Positions 24,867 through 34,795 of a stretch of DNA of 64,000 nucleotides are shown here, piece after piece. This stretch comes from Thereva unica (lineage: Eukaryota > Arthropoda > Insecta > Diptera > Therevidae), in the NCBI GenBank assembly GCA_949987705.1, contig OX465286.1, positions 22,271,676-22,335,675 of the forward strand, given 5' to 3'. Each line of letters opens with the position of its first letter. Position 1 is the first letter of the stretch. The translations under genes were made by a program, and so were the position numbers. The notes beneath the pieces were generated by a model that saw only the letters and a program-made list of their open reading frames with translations, searched no databases and had not been told where the DNA came from.

Positions 24867-25469
24867 ACAGGGTGTATCGGCTAAAGTGTCCAACCGTTTG
24901 GCTGTGGATAAGCCTTGGAATAGACGAACAAAAAATCGTATGGATGGGGGGGGGGGAAATCGTTCGGTTTACCCGCTAGGGCGTTTTGAAGTTTTTTTGG
25001 TGGAGGTTTACATATTACCCTGTATTTTTGTCACCTTTTTAGATATTTTAATGAATAAGACATCAATCTACGCAGAATACTCCCACCTATCTAAATCTGT
25101 GGAAGTCGAGGTTTTAACATACCAAAGTCCAGAGTTATGAGTCGTCCAGAGTTATTAACAAAAAACCAACTTCAACCACCGTTTTCTCCAAAAAATACGT
25201 TATTAACCAGTATTTGTTTTTACAAAATTGGATAGCTTGGATAATTTCCTATGAATAATGTCTAAGAACTATTATGCTACGACCTTTAGTGTTGAAGTTA
25301 TAAGCAATTTATTGGTGAAAATACAGGGTAATATGTAAACCTTTACCAAAAAAACTTCAAAACGCCCTATCGGGTAAACCGTTACGATTTCCCCCCCCCC
25401 ATCCATACGATTTTTTGTTCGTCTATCAGGCCTATCCACAGCCAAACGGTTGGACACTTTAGCCGATAC

Positions 25470-25474
<5 letters not shown>
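24867..25474. mobile_element. Foldback element, copy B (both ends present)
   Basis: The left end ACAGGGTGTATCGGCTAAAG continues as TGTCCAACCGTTTGGCTGTG, and the right end carries the exact complement, finishing ACACCCTA at the next TA tract. A run of about 11 G (near 24946-24957) is matched by a C-run near 25391-25400. The central part is partly mirrored as in copy A (CCTATGAATAATGT, GTTATAAGCA). No coding capacity. Confidence 0.8.

Positions 25475-25522
<48 letters not shown>
25475..25522. repeat. (TA)n microsatellite
   Basis: About 48 bp of TA followed by a T-run. Confidence 0.95.
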
Positions 25523-25530
<8 letters not shown>

Positions 25531-26343
25531 TTTTGTTTTATTTATATATATATACAATACATATCTGTACCTTCCTACAGAGAAATCACAAATGTGTTGC
25601 ATACATATGCAAGTATGTATGACTCCTTAGCCAGCGGAGCAGCTCTATGAATTTTGTGGGGCTGTAGAGCTAGCACTCCCTTATCAGATAACAGAAAGCT
25701 TTCACTCCTTTTTTATTTATTTATGATAAAAAAGGCGTGTGATGACTTCGAGCTCGCGAGAGGGGACCTTTTCATTGATAAGAAGCTCTCTACGTCAGAG
25801 CGATTTTCCTTCTCACTGGCTGCAGACTGATTTACGGCCCGAAGTACATTTACCATTTACGACTCTATTACGAATTACGTGAATAAACTAAACCCTTCCC
25901 AACCAGCTCTCCACACACCCCCACCCCGCTCCATCCGAGTTTTTTCCCAATTCTCATTTTATTTATTTTATTTTATTTAAAATCCGAATCCTTCTTTTTC
26001 TACTTTTATTCTTCGGCTTCTTCTTTATTTAAAAATGAACATGGAAACTACTTAAAGGAAACACTTTCGTTTTATTTTTAATATATGCATAATATTGGGT
26101 TGGCTGGCTCTCCAATCTTCTCGTTCTCCCTCTCTCTATCTCTCTCTGTCTATCTCTAAATTTAATTAAGAGTGACCCAATTTGAGCCTTTTGCCGAACG
26201 TTATATGCTAATAAACAAAATTATTAATTCATAATGTTGAGCAATGTTCATTCATTTTATAAAATTTTGAATAATCATACATATTTCTGGCCATTTCGTG
26301 TAGACACGTTGGGTATAGAGAATTCTTGATGGATAAGATTACC
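25523..26343. other. Non-coding, no recognisable feature
   Basis: Mixed AT-rich DNA with a CT-rich patch at about 26110-26160. No coding text was recognised. Confidence 0.4.
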
Positions 26344-26830
26344 CAGTAGGAATTCTAGGAAGGCCTTACCGATGGAGCACTGAAATAAGTACCCATCTGG
26401 TAAGGGGTACCCCTTATATTCTTGGTGCTAGATGAGTCCTTATATAACCCATTCCAAGAGAAGGAAGATGGTAAGGTGTAGTCCAGAATTAGACCCAAAC
26501 AAGTGAGAATCTGCCCGATGATTCAAGGGAGCTTTCCTGGAGTTTTCATAAATTTTATAGAAAAAAAGAAAACGGGCAATTATCTTCTTCGACATAAAAT
26601 GCGACATTAGCATATTCAATAGCCTGGCTCTCATTCGATACGGAGGGCAAGCAGCTTTGGACAAGTGGTTAGAATTTAGTTGGGGGACTGCTTAGGTAAA
26701 GCCACTCTCGGGCTTGGAAACAAAAAGGCATTTGTAAAAGACGAACAAAATAAAAGCATTTCGATACCGGTTGACATATCCACAGGCGCCCATGAATATT
26801 TCTTTTTGCAATGTTCCATTTCCCGCTGGG
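26344..26830. mobile_element. Possible CCCAGTAGG-family element, copy 2
   Basis: CCCAGTAGGAATTC at 26344 has a weak partner, TTTCCCGCTGGG, ending near 26830. The inner text ACTGAAATAAGTACCCATCT and GGTAAGGGGTACCCCTTA resembles the arms of copy 3. The right end is diverged and the boundary is uncertain. Confidence 0.4.
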
Positions 26831-26832
26831 AC

Positions 26833-27103
26833 CCCAGTGGGACCTGTAAGCTTACGGAAGTACTGAAATAAGCACTTACCAGTAAGGGGTAGGCCTTACT
26901 ATACCCCTTACAGATGAGCAGTTCTGTAAGTACTCTAAGGTAAGTACTTATGTAACTGCTCTAAGGTAAGTAGAAAAGTAAGGCCTTACCTCCTATGATA
27001 TCGTGTGTAAAAATAAGCACTTCTATAAGGGGTATAGTAAGGCCTACCCCTTACTGGTAAGTGCTTATTTCAGTACTTCTGTAAGCTTACAGGTCCTACT
27101 GGG
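26833..27103. mobile_element. CCCAGTGGG/CCCAGTAGG-family element with about 80-bp TIRs, copy 3
   Basis: The left arm CCCAGTGGGACCTGTAAGCT and the right arm (complement CCCAGTAGGACCTGTAAGCT) stay mirrored for about 80 bp through GTACTGAAATAAGCACTTAC and GGCCTTACTATACCCCTTA. The element is 271 bp with no coding capacity. No clear flanking duplication is seen. Confidence 0.75.
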
Positions 27104-27402
27104 ATACTAACGCACTTTCTACATACAAAATACTTTTTAATGGTATTCTTGATTTAAGACTACTGTATTTCCATTATCCAACTTTCAGAAGTAGTCTTGC
27201 TTCAAGACTACTATATGTTGCATCACTATAATTAAATAACCGCTAGGCTAGCTCTTGATTTTGCTGTTGTTATCACTCTTGAAAATACTCTCTATGAATT
27301 TGTTACAGTGGGAAATTAAAGTTAATTTGTTAAAGTAAGTGTTTCACTTAGTAAAATAAATTAGATAAAAATCAAAGGTGGACAAGGATAATCTCCACCA
27401 TT
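27104..27402 (+). mobile_element. LINE 3' end (family C), truncated
   Basis: Nearly the same sequence occurs at 51424-51737: both start around ACTAACGCACTTTCTACATA, contain GTAGTCTTGCTTCAAGACTA and end GGATAATCTCCACCA. The coding part (in the second copy NALSTYKILFNGNLDLRLLY) looks like the end of a LINE ORF2, followed by a 3' UTR. Two copies ending at the same base indicate a true 3' terminus without a long A-tail. Confidence 0.65.
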
Positions 27403-27742
27403 TTTCTGGTCCTTCGAGACGGATGGCCCTTGGAATAGCGGTCTTATAATCTACATCTTTACGGTTTTCATTTTCTTGGAATGCATTTTAAAACGGTATC
27501 AAATTTACATCTAAAACGGATAATTTTTCAATGATTTTCAGTCATGTTACGCTAAAATCTATTCGGAGTCATCAATTCCAAAGGAATCTAATCGTAATGG
27601 CACGTGGAGCTTTTACCTGTATGAAAGATAAGTGATTTCTTTTAAACAATATTGTGTGTGCTATGAATATTGTGTGTGCTATTGAATCACGGTACACACA
27701 TATAACGGAAACTATATTACTGTAACAATCAACTAAATAGAG
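27403..27742. other. No clear gene; may contain the start of an older LTR
   Basis: Contains a short tandem duplication, GAATATTGTGTGTGCTAT, around 27650-27690. The last about 80 bases together with 33914-34054 may form the LTR of an older BEL/Pao element into which BEL-1 jumped. Confidence 0.35.
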
Positions 27743-27747
27743 TGAAC

Positions 27748-28095
27748 TGTCGAAAAATAAACTCTTACGAGGATTAATTAGACTGCAGCAGCTAAAATGC
27801 TTAAAAAAGAATTATAAATATAAAAAAGCTCCAAGTAATAATTCGAAACCAATTTATTTTCTCCTATGCAGTTGTGGTCACTTCTACGGCTCGACAAAGA
27901 AGAGCCCGATACAGTTTTTGGTATTTCGGTGATGACATTGAAATTTCCAAACAATTACATTAACATTTAGTTGTAGGGGTATTCTATGGTTATTACATAA
28001 ATGGAATTAGTGTTGGGAGGTTCCTTTTTTGAGTAATATGTTTTGGTTGTTGTTTTGATTAATATATAGGTATATTTTGCATTTAATTTTCTACA
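27748..28095 (-). repeat. BEL-1 3' LTR
   Basis: 348 bp, identical by eye to the 5' LTR. In element sense it begins TGTAGAAAATTAA, and the polyprotein stop codon TAA (28083-28085) falls inside it, so the last four codons of pol overlap the LTR. GGAGGA just upstream is the only purine tract. Confidence 0.95.
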
Positions 28096-31000
28096 TCCTC
28101 CGGGCGGGCGAGTAAAGTAGACGGCTCCTCGTGCTGAAATTCCAATGGATAAAGGTGCTGAGTTGATCTCCTGAATAAAGATCCGTCTGCTAACCGTACC
28201 TCACATGCTCGAACTCTTCCGTCTCTTCCAGGATAAACTCGTTCAATGCTGGCTAATCTCCATAGCAGTCTGGGCGCATTCTGCTCATACATTAGTACAA
28301 CATCTCCTACATTCAAATCTCGTCCAAAACATCTTTTCTTCGTCTGATGTAAAGTTCGTAGTTGCTGCACATATTCCGTTCGCCATCTTTTCCAAAAAGC
28401 ATTCACCAATTTGAAACGTGTCTTCCATAATTCCCTTATTTGAGTAGTGGAAGCCGGCCTAATGAGATCTGGTCCTATAACTAGAGCTGAAGGATTAGAA
28501 TTTTGTAAAAAATGTGAAGGGGTCAAAGGACTTAAGTCTTTAGGGTCGTCGTTCACATACATTAAAGGTCGACTATTGATCGCGGACTCGACTTCTACCA
28601 AAACTGTCTGCATTTCTTCAAACGTCAGTGTTGCTCTGCCAATCACCAATTTTAAAGCGTTCTTTACTGAGCGCACCAACCGCTCCCAAAAACCTCCCCA
28701 CCAAGGCGCTCGCTCAACTATAAACTCCCATGATATCTTATTAGTTGCCAAGTAATCTTGAAATTCTTTCGTATGTAAACTTGAATTTAGCTCCTTTAAT
28801 TCTTTTGCTGCACGCTTAAATGTCCGAGCATTGTCAGACATAATCAAATTAGGAAGGCCTCTTCGTGCAATAAAACGCCTTAAACCTAATATACAACTCT
28901 CGACGCCAAGATTGGGTACCAACTCAAGGTGAACCGCTCGTACAGTTGCGCAAGTTAAAAGCATGATGTAAGATTTTACAGTTGTTGTGTCAGATTTCGA
29001 CCATTTAACAAAAAGCGGCCCAGCAAAATCTACGCCGACCGTCTCAAAAGGTTTTGTTGACATTAGCCTGCTTCGCGGTAGAGGTGCAAAAGGTTGACTC
29101 ACTGGTTTGCTGAAAAGACGTCGACATACTCTGCAGCTTTTCAATACAGTTTTAATTTTTTGACGAGCACGGGGAATCCAAAATTTCTCCCTGAGACGCG
29201 TTAATACAGCATTTACACCACTGTGCAGTAATCGTTGATGCGTATCATTTATTAACAGCTTGACTAAATGACTTGACGGAGGTAATATTGCAGGAAAGGT
29301 ACTTTCATAACACATATCCATGAATTGTAGGCGTGTGCCTACACGTATTACTCCTTCTGTATCCAAAACTGGATTCAACGTTAATATAACAGAATTAGCA
29401 GGAATCGGCCTATCGGCTTTAAGCGCCTCCATTTCAGTTTTATAATATTCTTCTTGAATGAATTTCACCCAAAACAATTCGGCCAACTGGATTTCTTTAC
29501 CTACAAGGAACTTGTTAGTCGTTATTGGTGCATTTCGAGCGTGTGCTACAAATCTGCGGATATAAGCAGTCACCCGTAGTAATCTCGTATAAGAACTGTA
29601 GTCTGCCAAATTTAAAAGAACTGTTCTTTTGCTTACATTAGTATCTTCAGCCTGTTGTAAAGAAATTAAGCTTAATTCATCACTGGTGACATGTTTGACG
29701 ATTTGTGGCCATTGGTCTTCATCTTTAGATAGCCAAAGGGGTCCAGCTAACCATGAACTTGAATTAGTCACATTTTTTCCAAATACATCTCGAGTTAAAA
29801 AATCTGCTGGATTGAGTTCGCCTGGACAATGCTTCCAGTTTTCACATAAAGTGTATTGTCGAATCTCTCTCACTCTATTTGTTACATAAACATTCCATCT
29901 TTTTATATCTCCGTTAATCCAATGTAACACAATTCTGGAGTCCGTCCAGAGATATACCTTCGATATTGATATATTCAAATTATCTAATAAGTATTTACAA
30001 AGGCGAGCGGCAACAAGAGCCGCAGTAAGCTCCAATTTCGGAAGTGTTAGCTGCTTATTTTGTTTCAAAATTGGTGCTAGGCGATTTTTCGAACAAACAA
30101 ATTTTGTTATGATGTCATCGGTTAGTTCCGTCCTTAGAAAGGCCACAGCCCCATACGCTAATGGGCTGGCATCTGCGAATATATGCAATTGAATGGAACT
30201 TACTTCTTTTACATTTGTCATACATCGAGGTAAAAAAATTTCTTCTAAATTTTCGAATTCTTGACGACACTTATTCCAAGTTTTCAAAAGCTCCGCCGGA
30301 ACATTTTCATCCCAAGACATCTTCAATCGCCATAACTTCTGAAAAAACATTTTTAATTTTACAGTAAATGGAGCAAGAATACCTATGGGATCAAAAACTC
30401 GTGCTAACAATTGCAGTACGCTCCTTTTAGTAACACCTTCATTCGCTATATGTAGCAAGAACTCTCGAGCAGGTCGCAAATCTATGGAAATCTCATCTGT
30501 CAAGCAGCTCCAAACCATTCCTAACACCTTTTGCCTAATTGGTAATTCGTTTTCTTTAGCTAAAGTTGTTCTAAGAGAAGCATCGTTGGTGTTCCATTTT
30601 CGGATGTTCATACTAGCCCGTTTCATGATACAGCACGCCTCTGAATACACTTTGAAAGCAAATTTCGGTTCGTTGACACTTATTACCAGATCATCCATAT
30701 AAAATGATTTCCTTAGGAGCGAGCAAACATCTGGAAAATTCGAAGCTTCTGTTTCCAAATGCTTATGAATCACGGCTTCAAGCAGTAACGGACTACACTT
30801 CACGCCAAAGGTTACTCTGGTCATGCGATATTCTTGAACAGCTGGCAAGTTGGTAATACTTTCAATAGGCTCTTTAAACCAAAAAAACCTATGGACATCT
30901 TTGTCATCTCGGCACAATCTGATCTGCAAAAAAGCTTTCTCAATATCGGCGACTAATGCTACCATACCTATCCGAAAATTTAATAAAGTTGATAGAATAT

Positions 31001-33452
31001 CAGGCAGTAAATTCGGGCCAGAATCTAAATTATCATTCAATGAAGCACCATCAGGTAATCGTGCGGAAGCATCAAAAACAATTCGCAGTTTTGTTGTCGT
31101 CTTATCCTCGCGATATACCGGGCGGTGGGGCATATAATATACTGGACGTTTTCTGGTTTCCTCCTGATCGATAACTGGCTCAGCAACTCCTGACTTAATT
31201 AATTCGAACATGGCAGTATCGTAGTCTTGCAGCGCTTGAGGATCTCTAGACAGTTTTCGCAGCAGTCCACGGAATCTTTTAAAGGCACTGTCATGATAGC
31301 TATGTAGACTACAATGTGATTTTAACCATAAAAGGGATGCTTCGTAATAGTTCTCCTTCCGCTTCACATATCGGTCTAATTCAATAATAGTATCTCTTGC
31401 ATCAGGAGGTTTTATACCTAAAAGTTCAAGGTCCCACATTTGGCTGAGATCATCTAATGACGAACACTTTTCAAGCGTGGACGATGCACACATTGCCACT
31501 GACTCACATTCTGGTATATAATTGCTACACAACGGTCCTTGAATTGTCCAACCTAGTTTTGTGTGCACTGCTGTCAATTCATTTTCAATACGTTCAAATT
31601 TTCCAGTGATGAATCGCCAATAAAAATCAGATCCGATAAGTACAGAAATTCCATCTAGAGGTTTTCCTAAGAAAGGAGCATCCGCTAGAGTAAACTTAGA
31701 AAATCTGGAATCGTTTATGTCCGGAACTGGTAAGGTGTCAATACAAATTTCCGGTACTACTATCGCCGTCATACACGTTATAGAATTGTCATATTGACTT
31801 CGAAGACTTATCCTCACTCGACTGCAAAGTTGGATTGGTGTTTTCTTTGATGAACCAAATGGTAGGATTCTAATTTTAACTTGATCTACAACTGGCAAAT
31901 CCAGCTTTTCAGCTATACTTTGAGTGATATACGATCGCTGACTACCGCTGTCGAAAACTATTCTTACTAAAAACGCCATAGCAGCGTTATTAGGCGTAGA
32001 AACAAAAGCGCGTGCTGTTTGTAGGTGCACGTTGGATGAAAATGAGTTTGCTGAACATAAATTAGTCGTGGAAGCATCAGCAGCACTAAATGATTCCTTC
32101 AATTCCTTTTCGTTTTTAGGATCACTACATTTGAGACGTACATTCCCACATAAAGCCAGAACGTGGCGGCCACTACACTTACGACAATATATTTTCACTT
32201 TGCAGTCTCTGGATGTATGCCCTCTTCTAGTGCATTTAAAGCATCTTCCTTCCTTACTAAGTATAGCTCTTTTTTCCTCGAGCTTCAGAGGGGCTTCGCA
32301 GACATCTGAAAAATGATTAGTGCCCTTACAAAATATGCAAACCTTTATGCCCTGAGTTGGAGATAATAATCCAGCAGCTGTCTTGATAGCTTTTGTGTTG
32401 AATGTCGAACTTGATGCACTAGATTTCCTATCAGAAACACCAGCCCGTTCCAGAGCTTCTATCTCCCGCTTCAAAAAACTTAAAAGAAATTTAACACCTT
32501 TATCAATGGTAATGGACAACGTATTCGAATTTGGCGCGGAGCTGACAGATTGTGCATCATCATCCTTTGCTTCCTCTTGAACATCATCCCGGCTGTCATA
32601 TACACGGTGGTACTCCACACGCAAATCTTGCGGTATACATCTCAATAACACTGCTTTCAATATAACATAATAATTGCTGGATGAGACCCCTAGAGACGAC
32701 AACGAACGCGTATTAGAAACGACGGCATTGTATAGCCGCCTTAAACCGGCTACATCGTGCCTAGAAGAGACGGAATTTAAAGACATTATTTGCTGAATGA
32801 GCTTGTCAACCAGCTTTTCTGTGTCACCATATTCTTCACGCAGGAGTGAAATTGCGGCATCATAACAAGCCGCTGTGGGCGAAAAGCCGGCAATGGTGGT
32901 AGCTGCCCTACCATACAAAACCGCCTGCAAATATGAAAATTTGTCACTAGCACTCAACGAGTTATTTTCATGCACTAATGTGTTGAACTGTTCCCAAAAA
33001 GGTAACCAATCATTATGTTCTCCTGAAAATTTCTTCAAGTCGATTTTAGGCAACTTTATTGTAGGCTTTCTTTCATGAGTTTGTTCGCGCGTAGAAAATG
33101 ATGCATTTGACGGGAAAAGAGTCTGATCGCGAACAGATTTTATTCTTTCCAAACGAACATTTATTCGCGAGACTGCACTTATAACTTTATCCTCATAGTC
33201 TACAATGGCTTCTCGTTCCCTTTCATATTCTTCCGCTTTTAAATTCGCCAAAATATTACTATCCGCACTACGAAGATTTTCACTAGCATTCTTTAATCTT
33301 GACAACTGCACTGAAAGTTCTTCTATGATCTCATCAAACCGTTCACTATTGTCCGGTGTTGATCTTGATTCCGACAACTTTAAATAGTCATTAATTGATT
33401 TTGTTATCAAGGTTATCTGACGACGGTAAACTCCTCTTGTTACACTGTCCAT
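28083..33452 (-). CDS. BEL-1 Gag-Pol polyprotein (1789 aa)
   Basis: One frame from ATG 33452 carries all functions in BEL/Pao order. The Gag-like DUF1759 region spans about 130-300 (KLPKIDLKKFSG). Zinc knuckles start at C372, C404 and C423. The aspartic protease has DSG at 501-503. The reverse transcriptase shows LRIVFDAS (789), ADIEKAF (835) and the catalytic YMDD (918-921). RNase H has FADAS (1092) and TDS (1170). The integrase has a zinc region (H1405/H1410, C1440, C1443) and a DDE core at D1475, D1540 and E1590, followed by a DUF5641-type C-terminal domain (about 1685-1780). All catalytic residues that I can check are present. The protein would assemble particles, copy the RNA and integrate the cDNA. 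The length is normal for the superfamily and no stop or frameshift is present. Confidence 0.95.
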   Translation of the reverse strand: MDSVTRGVYRRQITLITKSINDYLKLSESRSTPDNSERFDEIIEELSVQLSRLKNASENLRSADSNILANLKAEEYEREREAIVDYEDKVISAVSRINVRLERIKSVRDQTLFPSNASFSTREQTHERKPTIKLPKIDLKKFSGEHNDWLPFWEQFNTLVHENNSLSASDKFSYLQAVLYGRAATTIAGFSPTAACYDAAISLLREEYGDTEKLVDKLIQQIMSLNSVSSRHDVAGLRRLYNAVVSNTRSLSSLGVSSSNYYVILKAVLLRCIPQDLRVEYHRVYDSRDDVQEEAKDDDAQSVSSAPNSNTLSITIDKGVKFLLSFLKREIEALERAGVSDRKSSASSSTFNTKAIKTAAGLLSPTQGIKVCIFCKGTNHFSDVCEAPLKLEEKRAILSKEGRCFKCTRRGHTSRDCKVKIYCRKCSGRHVLALCGNVRLKCSDPKNEKELKESFSAADASTTNLCSANSFSSNVHLQTARAFVSTPNNAAMAFLVRIVFDSGSQRSYITQSIAEKLDLPVVDQVKIRILPFGSSKKTPIQLCSRVRISLRSQYDNSITCMTAIVVPEICIDTLPVPDINDSRFSKFTLADAPFLGKPLDGISVLIGSDFYWRFITGKFERIENELTAVHTKLGWTIQGPLCSNYIPECESVAMCASSTLEKCSSLDDLSQMWDLELLGIKPPDARDTIIELDRYVKRKENYYEASLLWLKSHCSLHSYHDSAFKRFRGLLRKLSRDPQALQDYDTAMFELIKSGVAEPVIDQEETRKRPVYYMPHRPVYREDKTTTKLRIVFDASARLPDGASLNDNLDSGPNLLPDILSTLLNFRIGMVALVADIEKAFLQIRLCRDDKDVHRFFWFKEPIESITNLPAVQEYRMTRVTFGVKCSPLLLEAVIHKHLETEASNFPDVCSLLRKSFYMDDLVISVNEPKFAFKVYSEACCIMKRASMNIRKWNTNDASLRTTLAKENELPIRQKVLGMVWSCLTDEISIDLRPAREFLLHIANEGVTKRSVLQLLARVFDPIGILAPFTVKLKMFFQKLWRLKMSWDENVPAELLKTWNKCRQEFENLEEIFLPRCMTNVKEVSSIQLHIFADASPLAYGAVAFLRTELTDDIITKFVCSKNRLAPILKQNKQLTLPKLELTAALVAARLCKYLLDNLNISISKVYLWTDSRIVLHWINGDIKRWNVYVTNRVREIRQYTLCENWKHCPGELNPADFLTRDVFGKNVTNSSSWLAGPLWLSKDEDQWPQIVKHVTSDELSLISLQQAEDTNVSKRTVLLNLADYSSYTRLLRVTAYIRRFVAHARNAPITTNKFLVGKEIQLAELFWVKFIQEEYYKTEMEALKADRPIPANSVILTLNPVLDTEGVIRVGTRLQFMDMCYESTFPAILPPSSHLVKLLINDTHQRLLHSGVNAVLTRLREKFWIPRARQKIKTVLKSCRVCRRLFSKPVSQPFAPLPRSRLMSTKPFETVGVDFAGPLFVKWSKSDTTTVKSYIMLLTCATVRAVHLELVPNLGVESCILGLRRFIARRGLPNLIMSDNARTFKRAAKELKELNSSLHTKEFQDYLATNKISWEFIVERAPWWGGFWERLVRSVKNALKLVIGRATLTFEEMQTVLVEVESAINSRPLMYVNDDPKDLSPLTPSHFLQNSNPSALVIGPDLIRPASTTQIRELWKTRFKLVNAFWKRWRTEYVQQLRTLHQTKKRCFGRDLNVGDVVLMYEQNAPRLLWRLASIERVYPGRDGRVRACEVRLADGSLFRRSTQHLYPLEFQHEEPSTLLARPEDVEN

Positions 33453-33541
33453 TGTTAATATTCCTTTTTTTCAAGCGATCACGTATTAAAAAACTACCTG
33501 GAGATCGTAATTCTATTTTTCCATAAAGACCCAGTAAAACT

Positions 33542-33559
33542 TCCCGGGTTTCGGCACCA
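33542..33559 (-). promoter_or_regulatory. BEL-1 primer-binding site, tRNA-Phe type
   Basis: One base after the 5' LTR the minus strand reads TGGTGCCGAAACCCGGGA. Its complement, TCCCGGGTTTCGGCACCA, is the 3' end of eukaryotic tRNA-Phe (acceptor GCCGAAA pairs with TTTCGGC), as I know that tRNA. It would prime minus-strand DNA synthesis. Confidence 0.8.
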
Positions 33560-33560
33560 A

Positions 33561-33908
33561 TGTCGAAAAATAAACTCTTACGAGGATTAATTAGACTGCA
33601 GCAGCTAAAATGCTTAAAAAAGAATTATAAATATAAAAAAGCTCCAAGTAATAATTCGAAACCAATTTATTTTCTCCTATGCAGTTGTGGTCACTTCTAC
33701 GGCTCGACAAAGAAGAGCCCGATACAGTTTTTGGTATTTCGGTGATGACATTGAAATTTCCAAACAATTACATTAACATTTAGTTGTAGGGGTATTCTAT
33801 GGTTATTACATAAATGGAATTAGTGTTGGGAGGTTCCTTTTTTGAGTAATATGTTTTGGTTGTTGTTTTGATTAATATATAGGTATATTTTGCATTTAAT
33901 TTTCTACA
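33561..33908 (-). repeat. BEL-1 5' LTR
   Basis: 348 bp, TGT...ACA. It supplies the promoter for the minus-strand transcript. Identical by eye to the other LTR. Confidence 0.95.
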
Positions 33909-33913
33909 TGAAC

Positions 33914-34795
33914 TATATAATTATTATTAACAATATTATTGAAGTGAACTAACTACTAAACTATATTTTGAATTTATATGCAAAATGAAACTATCTCGAT
34001 AATTATCTTAATTGTCCCATGACTTTAAATATCATATGCATTGTTCTCTTTACATTGGTGATCTAGTGTGACTGTTTAAAAATATCGTGTTAATACAGGC
34101 TGTTATCATTTGAATTTAATAATTTAGAGGCTTTAAATTAACTTGAATTAAAGGAGGTAAGAGTGTTTAGTGTTTTATAATCCCAAAATGTCAACTAACT
34201 CAAAATTAGGCCGAGTTAAGGGCATTTTGACGCGTTTGCACAGCTATTCCAATTCCATTGCCGATTCTACTTCAGTTGAGGATATTTCAGTTAGATTAGA
34301 AAAACTTGAAGACGCATGGAGTGAATTTTCGGCGATAGAGGACACAATAATCGATGAGGATATTTCACAATCTGCTGAGGTCATGAAAATCTTTGAAGAA
34401 TATGAGTCTAAATATTGTGAAGCAAAGTCAGCTTTTGTTCGAGAAATGTCGCTTCGTATTTCACACCCAGCGCCTGATCGTTCCAGCACCAACCATTCTT
34501 CTACTACAAAAGATACCCTCACACTTCTTCAACAACAACAAGTTTTGATAAACACTCTCTTACAGAACAGTCATTCTTATCATCTACCTCGCTTGCAAGT
34601 TCCTTCCTTTTCGGGAGACTACAAAGAATAGCATTCATTCAAGGACCTGTTCGAGTCCTCTATTCACAAAAATACCAATCTTTCGAAGGCTCAAAGATTT
34701 CAATTTCTTAAGGCTAGTTTAAAAGATGCTGCCCTTGCTGTCATTCGTCATTTACCGGTCACTGAGTCTAACTACGACAATGAATGGTGTTACGG
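33914..34795 (+). mobile_element. Older BEL/Pao element (third), 5' part
   Basis: After BEL-1 and its target duplication, the plus strand has a possible LTR end (TTTACA at 34049-34054) followed by one base and TGGTGATCTAGTGTGACTG, placed like a primer site, and then gag from 34188. The LTR would begin left of BEL-1, so BEL-1 probably landed in it. The LTR limits are inferred; the gag text is solid. Confidence 0.5.
34188..34795 (+). pseudogene. BEL/Pao Gag N-terminal fragment
   Basis: ATG 34188 starts SKLGRVKGILTRLHSYSNS, with a coiled-coil-like region and then LPRLQVPSFSGDYKE, the start of the DUF1759 Gag region. After an in-frame TAG at 34629-34631 the same frame continues FKDLFESSIHKNTNLSKAQ and VIRHLPVTESNYDNEW, where coding text stops at about 34795. 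Protease and pol are absent here. A plus-strand BEL/Pao pol fragment at 49.2 kb could be a separated part of the same or another copy. Confidence 0.8.

Larger units (their letters stand above)
27748..33908 (-). mobile_element. BEL-1: complete BEL/Pao LTR retrotransposon
   Basis: It has two 348-bp LTRs (27748-28095 and 33561-33908), both TGT...ACA, which I read side by side without finding a difference. A 5-bp target duplication TGAAC flanks the element at 27743-27747 and 33909-33913. Transcription is on the minus strand. A tRNA-Phe-type primer site follows the 5' LTR and a single 1789-codon frame fills the interior. No env-like frame is present. Identical LTRs and an open polyprotein indicate a very recent insertion. 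Confidence 0.95.

Noticed and set aside
28205..33387. Several 60-105-codon plus-strand open frames opposite BEL-1
   Set aside because: They are shadows of the intact minus-strand polyprotein and have no motifs of their own.
33542..33560. tRNA-Phe-like sequence as part of a tRNA gene
   Set aside because: Only the last 18 bases of the tRNA are present, placed one base from an LTR, so it is a primer-binding site. The same holds for the tRNA-Tyr match at 44449-44470.
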